Assembly (NCBI RefSeq): GCF_003852545.1
Contig: NZ_QAJR01000003.1
Location: 227,308-291,307, forward strand
Origin: Acidovorax sp. FJL06
Lineage (GTDB): Bacteria; Pseudomonadota; Gammaproteobacteria; Burkholderiales; Burkholderiaceae_C
Reading direction: 5' to 3'
Length of the DNA stretch: 64,000 nt
A program made the position numbers and the translations under genes. Under the pieces are notes generated by a model. The model saw only the letters and a list, made by a program, of their open reading frames with translations, did no database searches and was not told the DNA's origin. Positions 31,973 through 41,070 of this stretch are shown one piece after another (position 1 is the first letter of the stretch; each line of letters opens with the position of its first letter).

Positions 31973-32514
31973 TTTTTCCCCTCTTGCAGATCAAGCGACG
32001 CTGAGCGCTCTATCCAATCCCCTGTTGCATCCTGCGCTATCTCACGCAACTGAATGGAAGTTTCAGTTATTCGAACAATTTTTCCATAGTTCTGCCCCAA
32101 GTAATTGCCCATTTTCACCTGATAAATCAAGTTATCAACCTTCAATAATGCAATAGGGACACCCGACTTATTCAAGCTTCCGACCATTGCCATGCTATCC
32201 AGAGGGAATGCCTCCAAGGGCTCTTTGCGGCGCGACATTTCAGGAGCTATCAGCGCCGCATTGGATGCTACTTGGGCGGAATCTCTGCGCAGAGCCTGCG
32301 TCAACTTAATTTGATTAAAAGGCTCGATTGCAGCATCCTGCGAATAAGATTCAGGGATGAATTTCTTCGGCTCCGACAGGGGGGTAACACTCGGTTTCGT
32401 ATTGGCCCTTTGATCTGCCATCCAAAGACGCAACTCATCTTCGCCCGACGGAACACATCCAGCCAAAATAAAAGCACACAGCAAACCAATGGGCCGATAA
32501 TGCAGCTTAGTCAT
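31969..32514 (-). CDS. pilP: PilP, type IV pilus assembly lipoprotein
   Basis: A 181-residue inner-membrane lipoprotein with lipobox LAGC (Cys20). A flexible stretch precedes the C-terminal HR/beta domain (AMVGSLNKSGVPIALLKVDN, VKMGNYLGQNYGKIVRI). PilP links PilNO in the inner membrane with PilQ. Overlaps of 4 bp with both neighbours support coupled translation. Confidence 0.94.
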   Translation of the reverse strand: MTKLHYRPIGLLCAFILAGCVPSGEDELRLWMADQRANTKPSVTPLSEPKKFIPESYSQDAAIEPFNQIKLTQALRRDSAQVASNAALIAPEMSRRKEPLEAFPLDSMAMVGSLNKSGVPIALLKVDNLIYQVKMGNYLGQNYGKIVRITETSIQLREIAQDATGDWIERSASLDLQEGKK

Positions 32515-33173
32515 TTAGCCCCTCCTGCCTTCTTTTGGGCCTGAATTTCCTCTGGGTCCAAATACCTGAAAGTACGCGCAGTGGCATCCATAATCAACAC
32601 ATCGCGTGCGCCAGGGGTGATAGAAACATTATTCAGCGTTACGATACGAGAGAGATGCGCAATATCGGATGCAAAAGCACCAATATCATGATAACGCCCC
32701 GTTACGCGAATAGAGATAGGCAACTCCGCGTAATAGTCTTTGGCAACAACCTGCCCGGGCCTGAACAACTCAAACTGCAAGCTCCGCCCCAACCCCGACT
32801 GATTAATATCAGAGAGAAGTGCCGCCATTTCTGCCTTGCTTGGCAGCTGCTTCTCCAACTGAATAACATACTGCTGTATTTGCTCCCGCTGCTTTTTCAG
32901 AGCATCCAGGCTCACTGCCTTCACCAGCTTTTTCTGATAATCCGTTCGTAACGCGACTTCCTTATTGCGCTCACCATCCAGCTCTACCTCATAGTCTTGC
33001 AAAAAAGCAAACCACGAGACGACAGCAACGGCCGCTGCAATAAAAATGCACAACAGCACTTTCGGAAGAATCGGCCAAAGGGATGGATCCTTCGTATCCA
33101 GATTCTTGAATTGCCGCTGAACCACTTCCATCTGTTCAGCAAAGCCAATTGTTTTTTCTTTTTTGCTTGCCAT
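32511..33173 (-). CDS. pilO: PilO, type IV pilus inner-membrane alignment protein
   Basis: A 220-residue bitopic protein with a membrane helix at about residues 36-54, a coiled coil (about 60-110), and a ferredoxin-like periplasmic domain (YAELPISIRVTGRYHDIGAF, ITLNNVSI). The start MASKKEKTIGFAEQMEVVQ was selected because the frame further upstream lacks family resemblance. One base separates it from the pilN stop. Confidence 0.93.
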   Translation of the reverse strand: MASKKEKTIGFAEQMEVVQRQFKNLDTKDPSLWPILPKVLLCIFIAAAVAVVSWFAFLQDYEVELDGERNKEVALRTDYQKKLVKAVSLDALKKQREQIQQYVIQLEKQLPSKAEMAALLSDINQSGLGRSLQFELFRPGQVVAKDYYAELPISIRVTGRYHDIGAFASDIAHLSRIVTLNNVSITPGARDVLIMDATARTFRYLDPEEIQAQKKAGGAK

Positions 33174-33174
33174 C

Positions 33175-33792
33175 TCACTTCCCTCCGGCCGATGCGGCAG
33201 CACTTGCGGCAGCCATCGTCTTCTGGGCCTCACTCGCCCGGACCAGCTGAAATTTGAGGTTGAAAGAAGCCACTCTCCGTTGGTCACGCTGGCTCAAAGA
33301 AACCGTGCTGGCAGTAATTTCACTCAACTCTGGCTTATCCAGCCAAGGCGTGTTGCTGGCAAGGTTACGCAGCAATTCGGATATCCGCTCGTTCGATTGC
33401 GCCATGCCCTGCATCGCGATGGTTTGACCCGATTGCCTGATTGCAGTGATATACACGCCATCCGGCAGCTGCTTTACCAATTCTGTCAACAGATGAACGG
33501 GCAGGTTGCGATCCGACTGAAGATCCTCCACCGCTTTCTGGCGTGCCCGCAACGCGGCGATCTCATCCTCGATGGAGGCAATTTCTTTGATTTGCCCTTC
33601 CAGAACCTTGATTTCCCGCTGAAGAAAGCTGTTTTTTGCTTGCTGATCCGTGATCATCATCTGGAACCACCAATAGATGGCGCCAGCGATCACCAATCCG
33701 AGAAGCAGCGACGCAAACATGGTGGCCTGAAACGCCTCTTTGCGGCGTTTCCGGGCCTCCTCGCGGTGGGGCAATAAGTTGATCAGAATCAC
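33175..33792 (-). CDS. pilN: PilN, type IV pilus inner-membrane protein (GTG start)
   Basis: A 205-residue protein that starts at GTG (33792): V/M-ILINLLPHREEARKRRKEAF is the conserved PilN N-terminus that binds PilM. GGAGG lies 8 bp before this GTG. A membrane helix (about 21-43) and a coiled coil (LEGQIKEIASIEDEIAALRA) follow, then a ferredoxin-like domain. The stop of pilM overlaps the start by 4 bp. An upstream ATG in frame would fuse unrelated residues. Confidence 0.93.
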   Translation of the reverse strand: MILINLLPHREEARKRRKEAFQATMFASLLLGLVIAGAIYWWFQMMITDQQAKNSFLQREIKVLEGQIKEIASIEDEIAALRARQKAVEDLQSDRNLPVHLLTELVKQLPDGVYITAIRQSGQTIAMQGMAQSNERISELLRNLASNTPWLDKPELSEITASTVSLSQRDQRRVASFNLKFQLVRASEAQKTMAAASAAASAGGK

Positions 33793-34859
33793 TGCAAGAA
33801 CCTCCGCATGGCCAGACCGCAAGAGGTCAAGTACGACGGCGCCTCACGCACCATTTTTTTCAACCGGACGGAACTTCCTATTTCCATCCCATCAAATGGA
33901 TTGACCGCGCTGCAAGCAAAGCCTGTCTGCTGGGTCACCGCCTCGGTAAGACCGGGCAAAGGTGCCGACCCACCCGCAAGCATGATGTGGTCCACGCGGT
34001 TGTGCGGCGTGCTGGTGAAAAAGAACTGCAGGGCCCGGCCAATTTCCTGGGCCATGCTATCGACAAATGGACGGAGAACCGCCGACTGGTAGTCCTCAGG
34101 CAAATCACCGTTTCGCTTCTTGCCTTCAGCCTCTTCCACAGAAAAACCATATTGACGCACGATCAGCTGGGTCAGTTGGGCACCGCCAAACGCCTGGTCG
34201 CGGTCATACAGAACTTCTTCATTGCGGATGACCTGCATGCTGGTGGTCAGCGCACCGACCTCAAACAAGGCCACCATCGCGTCAACACCTTTGTTGGGGA
34301 GGGCCTCAATCAAACGCCCAGCGGCAAGGCGCGAGGCATGCGACTCAATATCGACGACCACAGGCTTCAAACCCGCCGCTTCGGCCAAACCCTGTCGGTC
34401 CTGCACCTTTTCACGCCGCGAAGCGGCGATGAGCACGTCTACATCGCCGGGGGCATTTTTGCTGGGTCCGATCACGCAGAAATCCAGGCTCACTTCGTCG
34501 AGCGAGAACGGGATGTACTGATTGGCCTCGGACTCGACCTGAACTTCAAGCTCCTGCTCCGTCATTCCGCCGGGCAGCGTGATCTTCTTGGTGATGACGG
34601 CGGACGGCGGCAGTGCCAAAGCAACGTTCTTGGTCCTCGTCCCGCTCTTCTTGACGAGCCGGCGCAGAGCATCCGCGACCTCATCAAACTTTTCGATGTT
34701 GCCGTCAGTGATCCAGCCGCGTTCCAGCGGCTCGATGGCACAACGCTCCAGAACCAGGCTGCCCGCTTTATCACGCCCCAACTCCACCAGCTTGACACTG
34801 GAGGAACTGATGTCGATTCCCAGCAGCGGAGCAGACTGGCGACTGAACAAAGACCCCAT
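33789..34859 (-). CDS. pilM: PilM, type IV pilus assembly actin-like ATPase
   Basis: A 356-residue FtsA/actin-like cytoplasmic protein: LLGIDISSSSVKLVELGRDK (phosphate 1), VVVDIESHASRLAAGRLIEA, and IMLAGGSAPLPGLTEAV (adenosine region). First gene of pilMNOPQ, divergent from mrcA. The ATG at 34859 (MGSLFSRQSAPLLGID) is given, but an in-frame TTG three codons earlier (34868) has a better-placed AGGGGA and would give the family-like MISMGS start. Confidence 0.93.
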   Translation of the reverse strand: MGSLFSRQSAPLLGIDISSSSVKLVELGRDKAGSLVLERCAIEPLERGWITDGNIEKFDEVADALRRLVKKSGTRTKNVALALPPSAVITKKITLPGGMTEQELEVQVESEANQYIPFSLDEVSLDFCVIGPSKNAPGDVDVLIAASRREKVQDRQGLAEAAGLKPVVVDIESHASRLAAGRLIEALPNKGVDAMVALFEVGALTTSMQVIRNEEVLYDRDQAFGGAQLTQLIVRQYGFSVEEAEGKKRNGDLPEDYQSAVLRPFVDSMAQEIGRALQFFFTSTPHNRVDHIMLAGGSAPLPGLTEAVTQQTGFACSAVNPFDGMEIGSSVRLKKMVREAPSYLTSCGLAMRRFLQ

Positions 34860-34924
34860 TGAGATCAAGATTGGTCCCCTGTAACTTGCCAAAATGAGGC
34901 AACAAAACTTAACACTTCACATGA

Positions 34925-34953
34925 ATGCTATCAGTAAGATAGTTCTCCGGCAA
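34925..34953 (-). promoter_or_regulatory. Candidate sigma-70 promoter of pilMNOPQ
   Basis: On the minus strand TTGCCG (34953-34948) and TAGCAT (34930-34925) are separated by 17 bp, about 65 bp before the pilM start. Both hexamers match the consensus at four of six positions. This is a prediction only. Confidence 0.35.
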
Positions 34954-35104
34954 AGATTTTTCCCGCTGTAACGCCTGCGGAGCGTTGCCAAAAGCAGACG
35001 AAATTTCGAGGCCCTGCAATACCTTTCAGCAAGGGGCGAGCACCTTTCGGCGGCTCTGGAATGCGCAGGATTTGAGATTTCGAGGAACGCCGGGCAGACA
35101 TTTT

Positions 35105-35110
35105 TATAAT
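35105..35110 (+). promoter_or_regulatory. Candidate -10 element of mrcA
   Basis: A perfect TATAAT lies 26 bp before the mrcA ATG, with no good -35 at the usual distance. A short leader with GGAG before the ATG would follow. Confidence 0.5.
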
Positions 35111-35136
35111 GGACGGCCTTACCCATCCGGAGCGAT

Positions 35137-37533
35137 ATGCCGCCCTCTCCATCGAAGTCATCCGACAAGCCGGATGCGTCCTCCGCCCGCGCACGACCCA
35201 CCTGGTTCCGCTGGCTTCTTCGCATCACCTTGTGGATGGCCGGGCTGGCCGCAGCTGCGGCCGTCGGGCTCGCGCTGACGATCGCGGTCGCGCTATCGGT
35301 TGCCTACCCCAACCTCCCTGACATCTCGGACCTGGCGGACTACCGGCCCAAGCTCCCCTTGCGGGTCTACTCTGCCGAAGGGGCCCTGTTGGGCGAGTTC
35401 GGCGAAGAACGCCGCAACCTCACGCCCATCGGCGAGATCCCGCAAGTCATGAAGGATGCGGTCCTGGCCATCGAGGATTCGCGCTTCTTCCAGCATGGTG
35501 GTGTGGATTACAAGGGTGTATTGCGTGCAGGACTGGCCAATTTGGGCCGCGTGAAAAGCCAGGGTGCGTCGACTATCACCATGCAGGTGGCGCGCAATGT
35601 TTATCTTTCGTCAGAAAAAACATTTACCCGCAAAATTTACGAAATTTTACTGACATTCAAACTGGAGCACTTGCTGACCAAGGATCAGATTCTTGAGATT
35701 TACATGAATCAGATTTACTTGGGCAATCGGGCCTATGGTTTTGCGGCGGCTTCTGAAGCTTATTTTGGCAAGCCACTGAAATCCCTGTCCATTGCAGAAG
35801 CCGCCATGCTGGCAGGCCTGCCCAAGGCGCCCTCTGCCTACAACCCCATCAGCAATCCCAAACGCGCCCGCGTTCGGCAACAGTACATCATTGAACGGAT
35901 GGAAGAGAACGGGTTCATCACCGCACAACAGGCGGTGGAAGCCAAGAAGGAAGAGCTCAAGATCCGGACCGGCCCCGACAACACGCGGGTCCATGCCGAG
36001 TACGTGGCCGAGATGGCACGCCAGTTGATCTTCACGCAGTATGGCAACGAGGCGTACACACGCGGCCTCAACGTCTACACCACCCTCAATGCGGCAGAGC
36101 AGGAAGCGGCCTACAACGCCTTGCGCCGCGGCATCATGGACTACGAGCGGCGCCAGCAATACCGAGGCCCTGAAAAATTCGTGGCCTTGCCCACGGCACC
36201 GCAGGAAGTCGAAGATGCGATTGACGATGCCTTGGCCAACCACCCGGACAACGGTGACGTGCTCTCGGCCGTGGTGCTGGAGGCCACGCCGCGCAAGATC
36301 GTTGCCGCACGCGCCAACGGCGATGCGCTGGAGATCACCGGGGACGGCCTGAAGCCTGCGCAATCAGGCCTGAGCGACAAGGCCCCCCCCAACATCAAGA
36401 TTCGACGGGGTGCCGTGATCCGCGTGGTCAAGACGCCCAAGGGTGCCTGGGAGATCACGCAACTGCCAGAAGTGGAAGGGGCCTTTGTGGCCCTCGACCC
36501 CCGCAATGGCTCCATCCGCGCTCTGGTGGGAGGCTTCGACTTCGACAAGAACAAGTTCAACCATGCCGCGCAGGCGTGGCGCCAACCGGGCTCCAGCTTC
36601 AAACCGTTCATCTACTCCGCCGCTCTGGAAAAGGGGTTCACCCCGGCCACCGTCATCAATGACGCACCGCTCTTCTTCGATGCCGGCGTGACCGGTGGCC
36701 AACCCTGGGAGCCCAAGAACTACGACGGCAAATACGACGGCCCAATGAGCATGCGCACGGGGCTGGCCAAATCCAAGAACATGATCTCGATCCGCATCCT
36801 GCAGGCCGTCGGCCCCAAGACGGCGCAGGAATGGGTGGGCCGGTTTGGCTTCGATCCCGAGAAACACCCCGCCTACCTGACCATGGCGCTGGGTGCGGGC
36901 TCGGTCACTCCGCTGCAGATGGCATCGGCCTACTCGGTGTTTGCCAACGGGGGCTACCGTGTGAACCCCTGGCTAATCGCCAAGGTCACGGACCACAAGG
37001 GCCGGGTGATTTCCGAGACCACACCACCCGTGACCAGCGAACAGCCACGGGCCATCGATGCCCGCAATGCCTTCATCATGAACAGCCTGCTGCAGGAGGT
37101 GACCCGTTCCGGGACCGCCGCCCGTGCCCAGGCCACCCTCAAACGCACAGACCTGTATGGCAAGACCGGCACCACCAACGATTCGGTGGATGCGTGGTTT
37201 GCAGGCTACCAGCCGACCATCGCGGCGGTGACGTGGATTGGGTACGACACGCCCCGCAATCTGGGAAGCCGCGAGACGGGCGGCGGGCTCAGCCTGCCCG
37301 TCTGGATCAGCTTCATGGAGCGCGCGCTCAAGGGTGTCCCCGTCATGGAGCCCACGGTGCCGGCAGGTGTCGTCAACGTGGGCGGGGAATGGTTCTATGA
37401 CGAATATGTGCGCAGCGCTGGTGTTTCCAGCGTGGGGCTGGAAGACCATCGCTCTGCATCACCGGCCGTAACGCCCCAGGCGCCGCCACCCTCAGAAGAA
37501 CGCAACCGCATTCTGGATCTGTTCCGCAACTGA
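35137..37533 (+). CDS. mrcA: MrcA (PBP1A), bifunctional peptidoglycan synthase
   Basis: A 798-residue class A penicillin-binding protein. A membrane helix (about 33-56) anchors it. The glycosyltransferase domain has the catalytic Glu113 in AIEDSRFFQHGGVD and GASTITMQVARNVYL. An OB-like insert follows, then the transpeptidase domain with SSFK (Ser486, Lys489), SKN in TGLAKSKNMISIR, and KTGTT (Lys676). It polymerises and crosslinks peptidoglycan. It is divergent from pilM, the usual arrangement in proteobacteria. GGAG precedes the ATG. Confidence 0.97.
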   Translation: MPPSPSKSSDKPDASSARARPTWFRWLLRITLWMAGLAAAAAVGLALTIAVALSVAYPNLPDISDLADYRPKLPLRVYSAEGALLGEFGEERRNLTPIGEIPQVMKDAVLAIEDSRFFQHGGVDYKGVLRAGLANLGRVKSQGASTITMQVARNVYLSSEKTFTRKIYEILLTFKLEHLLTKDQILEIYMNQIYLGNRAYGFAAASEAYFGKPLKSLSIAEAAMLAGLPKAPSAYNPISNPKRARVRQQYIIERMEENGFITAQQAVEAKKEELKIRTGPDNTRVHAEYVAEMARQLIFTQYGNEAYTRGLNVYTTLNAAEQEAAYNALRRGIMDYERRQQYRGPEKFVALPTAPQEVEDAIDDALANHPDNGDVLSAVVLEATPRKIVAARANGDALEITGDGLKPAQSGLSDKAPPNIKIRRGAVIRVVKTPKGAWEITQLPEVEGAFVALDPRNGSIRALVGGFDFDKNKFNHAAQAWRQPGSSFKPFIYSAALEKGFTPATVINDAPLFFDAGVTGGQPWEPKNYDGKYDGPMSMRTGLAKSKNMISIRILQAVGPKTAQEWVGRFGFDPEKHPAYLTMALGAGSVTPLQMASAYSVFANGGYRVNPWLIAKVTDHKGRVISETTPPVTSEQPRAIDARNAFIMNSLLQEVTRSGTAARAQATLKRTDLYGKTGTTNDSVDAWFAGYQPTIAAVTWIGYDTPRNLGSRETGGGLSLPVWISFMERALKGVPVMEPTVPAGVVNVGGEWFYDEYVRSAGVSSVGLEDHRSASPAVTPQAPPPSEERNRILDLFRN

Positions 37534-37547
37534 GATTGCGTCACGCT

Positions 37548-37574
37548 GCACTGACCTGCCCTGCAAGTCAGTGC
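37548..37574. terminator. Hairpin between convergent mrcA and cyaY
   Basis: GCACTGAC (37548-37555) pairs exactly with GTCAGTGC (37567-37574). It lies just beyond the mrcA stop and before the cyaY stop, the right place for a shared terminator, but no T run follows on either side. Confidence 0.4.
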
Positions 37575-37596
37575 GAACACCGCTGCGGCGCCTGGT

Positions 37597-37926
37597 TCAG
37601 GCAGCGAACTGCAGCGGCATGCCAGCCTGTTGCGTGGCATCCCGGCTCAGACATCCAAAGAACTCCCCCGCCCCCTTGGTGTCCTGCCAAGCGCTGCCGT
37701 CAAACCGGTAGTGGTAGCCCCCCGAGCGGGCCGCCATCCACACCTCATGCAGTGGCTTTTGCAGGTTGATGACGATCTGGCTGCGGTTGGGGAAAGTCAG
37801 CGTCACCATGCCGCCCGACCGCTGGGCGTCCACATCGGCATCGGTGGTTTCGTTGATGCGATCACAGCTGCGCTCGACGGCAAGCAGCAGTTGTTCGGCG
37901 TGGTCCATGAATTCGAGGTCGGTCAT
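37597..37926 (-). CDS. cyaY: CyaY, bacterial frataxin
   Basis: A 109-residue iron-binding frataxin that modulates iron-sulfur cluster assembly. The acidic first helix is [20 protein letters not shown] and continues with [17 protein letters not shown]. The beta sheet shows [20 protein letters not shown] and [12 protein letters not shown]. It runs opposite to mrcA, and its start is 12 bp from the divergent lptM start. Confidence 0.95.
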   Translation of the reverse strand: MTDLEFMDHAEQLLLAVERSCDRINETTDADVDAQRSGGMVTLTFPNRSQIVINLQKPLHEVWMAARSGGYHYRFDGSAWQDTKGAGEFFGCLSRDATQQAGMPLQFAA

Positions 37927-37938
37927 TACAATTTGCGC

Positions 37939-38145
37939 ATGTTGAAAGCTCCCCAAATTCTAGTCAGGACGCTTGTCCTTGCTGCCAGTGCGGCGGCCCT
38001 TTTTGGCTGTGGCCAGCGGGGCCCGTTGTACCTTCCGACAGGGCCCTCCGCAGGCCAGCGCGCCACATTGCCAGAAACGCTGACCCCCAGCAGCGGCTCG
38101 GGTGCAGCGCAGGCACCCGCCCCAGCCGCCTCCGCCCCTCGCTGA
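37939..38145 (+). CDS. lptM: LptM (YifL-like), small outer-membrane lipoprotein
   Basis: A 68-residue lipoprotein with signal peptide and lipobox LFGC (Cys24) followed by GQRGPLYLP, the diagnostic LptM/YifL motif. LptM assists disulfide maturation of the LptDE lipopolysaccharide translocon in E. coli. The remainder is a Pro/Ala tail. In most relatives lysA follows; here a flavodiiron-type gene does. The ATG is the first one in frame after the divergent cyaY start. Confidence 0.88.
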   Translation: MLKAPQILVRTLVLAASAAALFGCGQRGPLYLPTGPSAGQRATLPETLTPSSGSGAAQAPAPAASAPR

Positions 38146-38204
38146 TACAGGCCGTGCGCGCACAGCCAGCCGCCGCTTCGCAGGGGGTGCCAATGCCATT
38201 TCGC

Positions 38205-38218
38205 TTGATTTCCATCAA
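38205..38218 (+). promoter_or_regulatory. FNR/Anr box upstream of the flavodiiron-type gene
   Basis: TTGAT-TTCC-ATCAA is a perfect match to the FNR-family consensus and is extended to GCTTGAT...ATCAAGC. Its centre (38211.5) lies 29.5 bp before TACAGT (38241-38246), exactly the class II geometry (-41.5). Activation under low oxygen is inferred. Confidence 0.8.
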
Positions 38219-38240
38219 GCACAAACCCTAGGGGTACTCG

Positions 38241-38246
38241 TACAGT
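38241..38246 (+). promoter_or_regulatory. -10 element of the FNR-type promoter
   Basis: TACAGT matches TATAAT at four positions and stands where a class II FNR promoter needs it. The predicted transcription start is near 38253, about 22 bp before the ATG. Confidence 0.6.
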
Positions 38247-38274
38247 CTGCGCTTTATTGCACCGCAGGATGGCC

Positions 38275-39102
38275 ATGGCCCTGGAACTTTATCGCGACAA
38301 GAATCACGCTTGCCTGATGTTCACCGACCTCATTGAGGAGGACGGCCAGGCCGTGCAGGCCAATCAGTTTTTGATCGTGGACGACGATACGGGCGCCATC
38401 ATCGACCCGGGCGGCAACCTCGCATTCAACGAGCTGTTCATGGGGATGACCAAGCATTTCCCGCCCCACAAGCTCTCGTACCTGATTGCTTCGCACGCCG
38501 ACCCTGACATCATTGCCTCGCTGGACCGCTGGATGACCAGCACCAAGGCAGATCTGGTGATCTCCCGCGTATGGGAGCGTTTTGCCCCCCACTTCACCAA
38601 GGTGGGCAAGACCGAGAACCGCGTCATCGGCGTGCCCGACAGCGGTGGGCACCTGCCCCTGGGCCGCCACGAACTGGTGCTGCTGCCCGCGCATTTCATG
38701 CACTCCGAAGGCAACTTCCACTTCTACGACCCGGTCAGCCGCATCCTGTTCACCGGAGACCTGGGAGTGTCGATGATGTCGGGCGCCGAGGCCCGCGTGC
38801 CGGTGACCGACCTCAAGGCGCACATCCCGCGCATGGAGGGGTTCCATCGCCGCTACATGGTGTCCAACAAGATCCTGCGCCTGTGGGTGCGCATGGCGCG
38901 GCAACTCGACATCTCCATGCTGGTGCCGCAGCATGGTGCGCCCATCATGGGCAAAGCGGCCATCAACGATTTCTTTGAATGGGTCGAGAACCTGATGTGC
39001 GGCATTGACCTGTTCGATGACCGGGCCTACCAGATTCCCACGGCGCACATCGACCCCGTGACCCGGCAGATGCGCCCGGCACTGCGGGCCGTCAATGCAT
39101 AG
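38275..39102 (+). CDS. Oxygen-binding flavodiiron-type MBL-fold protein
   Basis: A 275-residue metallo-beta-lactamase-fold protein of the flavodiiron/ODP group without a flavodoxin domain. Metal-ligand regions are IASHADPDI (H-x-D-x-D), LLPAHFMHSEGNFHFYDP, FTGDLGVSMM and MLVPQHGAPIMG. Related proteins bind or reduce oxygen or nitric oxide. ATG at 38275 was chosen because AGGA lies 5 bp before it; ATG at 38269 (MAMALELY) is the alternative. The perfect FNR box upstream fits expression at low oxygen. Confidence 0.88.
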   Translation: MALELYRDKNHACLMFTDLIEEDGQAVQANQFLIVDDDTGAIIDPGGNLAFNELFMGMTKHFPPHKLSYLIASHADPDIIASLDRWMTSTKADLVISRVWERFAPHFTKVGKTENRVIGVPDSGGHLPLGRHELVLLPAHFMHSEGNFHFYDPVSRILFTGDLGVSMMSGAEARVPVTDLKAHIPRMEGFHRRYMVSNKILRLWVRMARQLDISMLVPQHGAPIMGKAAINDFFEWVENLMCGIDLFDDRAYQIPTAHIDPVTRQMRPALRAVNA

Positions 39103-39107
39103 AAATC

Positions 39108-39160
39108 AGCGCCCAGGGCGCGCCAAGCGCTCGTCTTTAGCTATTGATTAAATAGCAAAT
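39108..39160 (+). repeat. Dispersed AGCGCTT/AGCTAT repeat, copy 4
   Basis: AGCGCCCAGGGCGCGCCAAG, CGCTCGTC and TTTAGCTATTGATTAAATAGC lie in the convergent gap between the flavodiiron-type gene and msrQ. The terminal TATTGATTAAATA arm matches copy 5. Confidence 0.65.
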
Positions 39161-39164
39161 TCCG

Positions 39165-39809
39165 TTAACGAATTCCCGCCGGAGTGCGTCCGCGCGGGGC
39201 GGGCGCGGGTTGCGGCCTGCGCCACCGGTGCCAGAGGCGCCAGCCCAGCAGCCCCCCCAGAACGGCGGCATACAGCGCCACCTCGCCAAAATTGTTCTTC
39301 CCGGCGCGCATCCAGAAGAAATGCAGGATGGCCAGGCCCGCCACCACATAGACCGTACGGTGCAGCGCCTGCCAGCGCTTGCCCCCCAGGGCCTTGATGG
39401 CCCGGTTGAACGAGGTGCCCGCCAGCAGCGCCAGCAGCAGCAGCGCCGACGATCCGACCAGAATGAAGGGCCGCTTGGCGATATCGCGCAGGATGTCTGC
39501 CACGTCAAAGCCCATGTCGAACCAGCTGTAGCTCAAGAGGTGCAGCACCCCATAGAAAAACACGAACAGGCCCAGCATGCGCCGAAAGCGCGCCAGCTGC
39601 GGAGTGGCCGTGGCCACACGCAGCGGCGTGACGGCCAGCACCAGGCACAGCGCCCGCAGTGTCCAGTCGCCCGTGGCGCGGATCAATGCCTCCGCCGGAT
39701 TGGCGCCCAGTTGGTCCGCGAGCGTGGCCACCACCAGCCACGCCAGGGGGAACAGGCACAGCACGAACACCAAGGGCTTGGCGGCGGGATGAAGCAGGAG
39801 TTTGCGCAT
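39165..39809 (-). CDS. msrQ: MsrQ (YedZ), heme membrane subunit of MsrPQ
   Basis: A 214-residue inner-membrane heme b protein with about six helices, the ferric-reductase-like partner that passes electrons to MsrP. Family stretches are ATGDWTLRALCLVLAVTPLR, RRMLGLFVFFYGVLHLLSY with heme His, and LHRTVYVVAGLAILHFFWMR with two His. The start MRKLLLHPAAKPLVF was selected; the open frame continues 15 codons upstream. It follows msrP by 94 bp. Confidence 0.94.
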   Translation of the reverse strand: MRKLLLHPAAKPLVFVLCLFPLAWLVVATLADQLGANPAEALIRATGDWTLRALCLVLAVTPLRVATATPQLARFRRMLGLFVFFYGVLHLLSYSWFDMGFDVADILRDIAKRPFILVGSSALLLLALLAGTSFNRAIKALGGKRWQALHRTVYVVAGLAILHFFWMRAGKNNFGEVALYAAVLGGLLGWRLWHRWRRPQPAPAPRGRTPAGIR

Positions 39810-39903
39810 GGCGATCAATACAGGTCCAGGTGCCTGCGCCCACGCCATCCGCACGGCAGGCCGGGCAACAGGCGGGGCCGGGGGGCAACGGGTGCGAGAG
39901 GTC

Positions 39904-40908
<1,005 letters not shown>

Positions 40909-41070
40909 GGGGGCTCCGGTCATTCTCTGGGGGAAAAGCTGTGCGGTAGAGCCGCACAACGGGTAGTTCGTTCCCTGGAACGCTCAGGTTACACCGGAGG
41001 CAAAAAACCTGCCTGCCAAGCCCGCCCCGCCCTACGCAACCCGGCAGCCCCCCCGGGCGCTCACGCCGCC

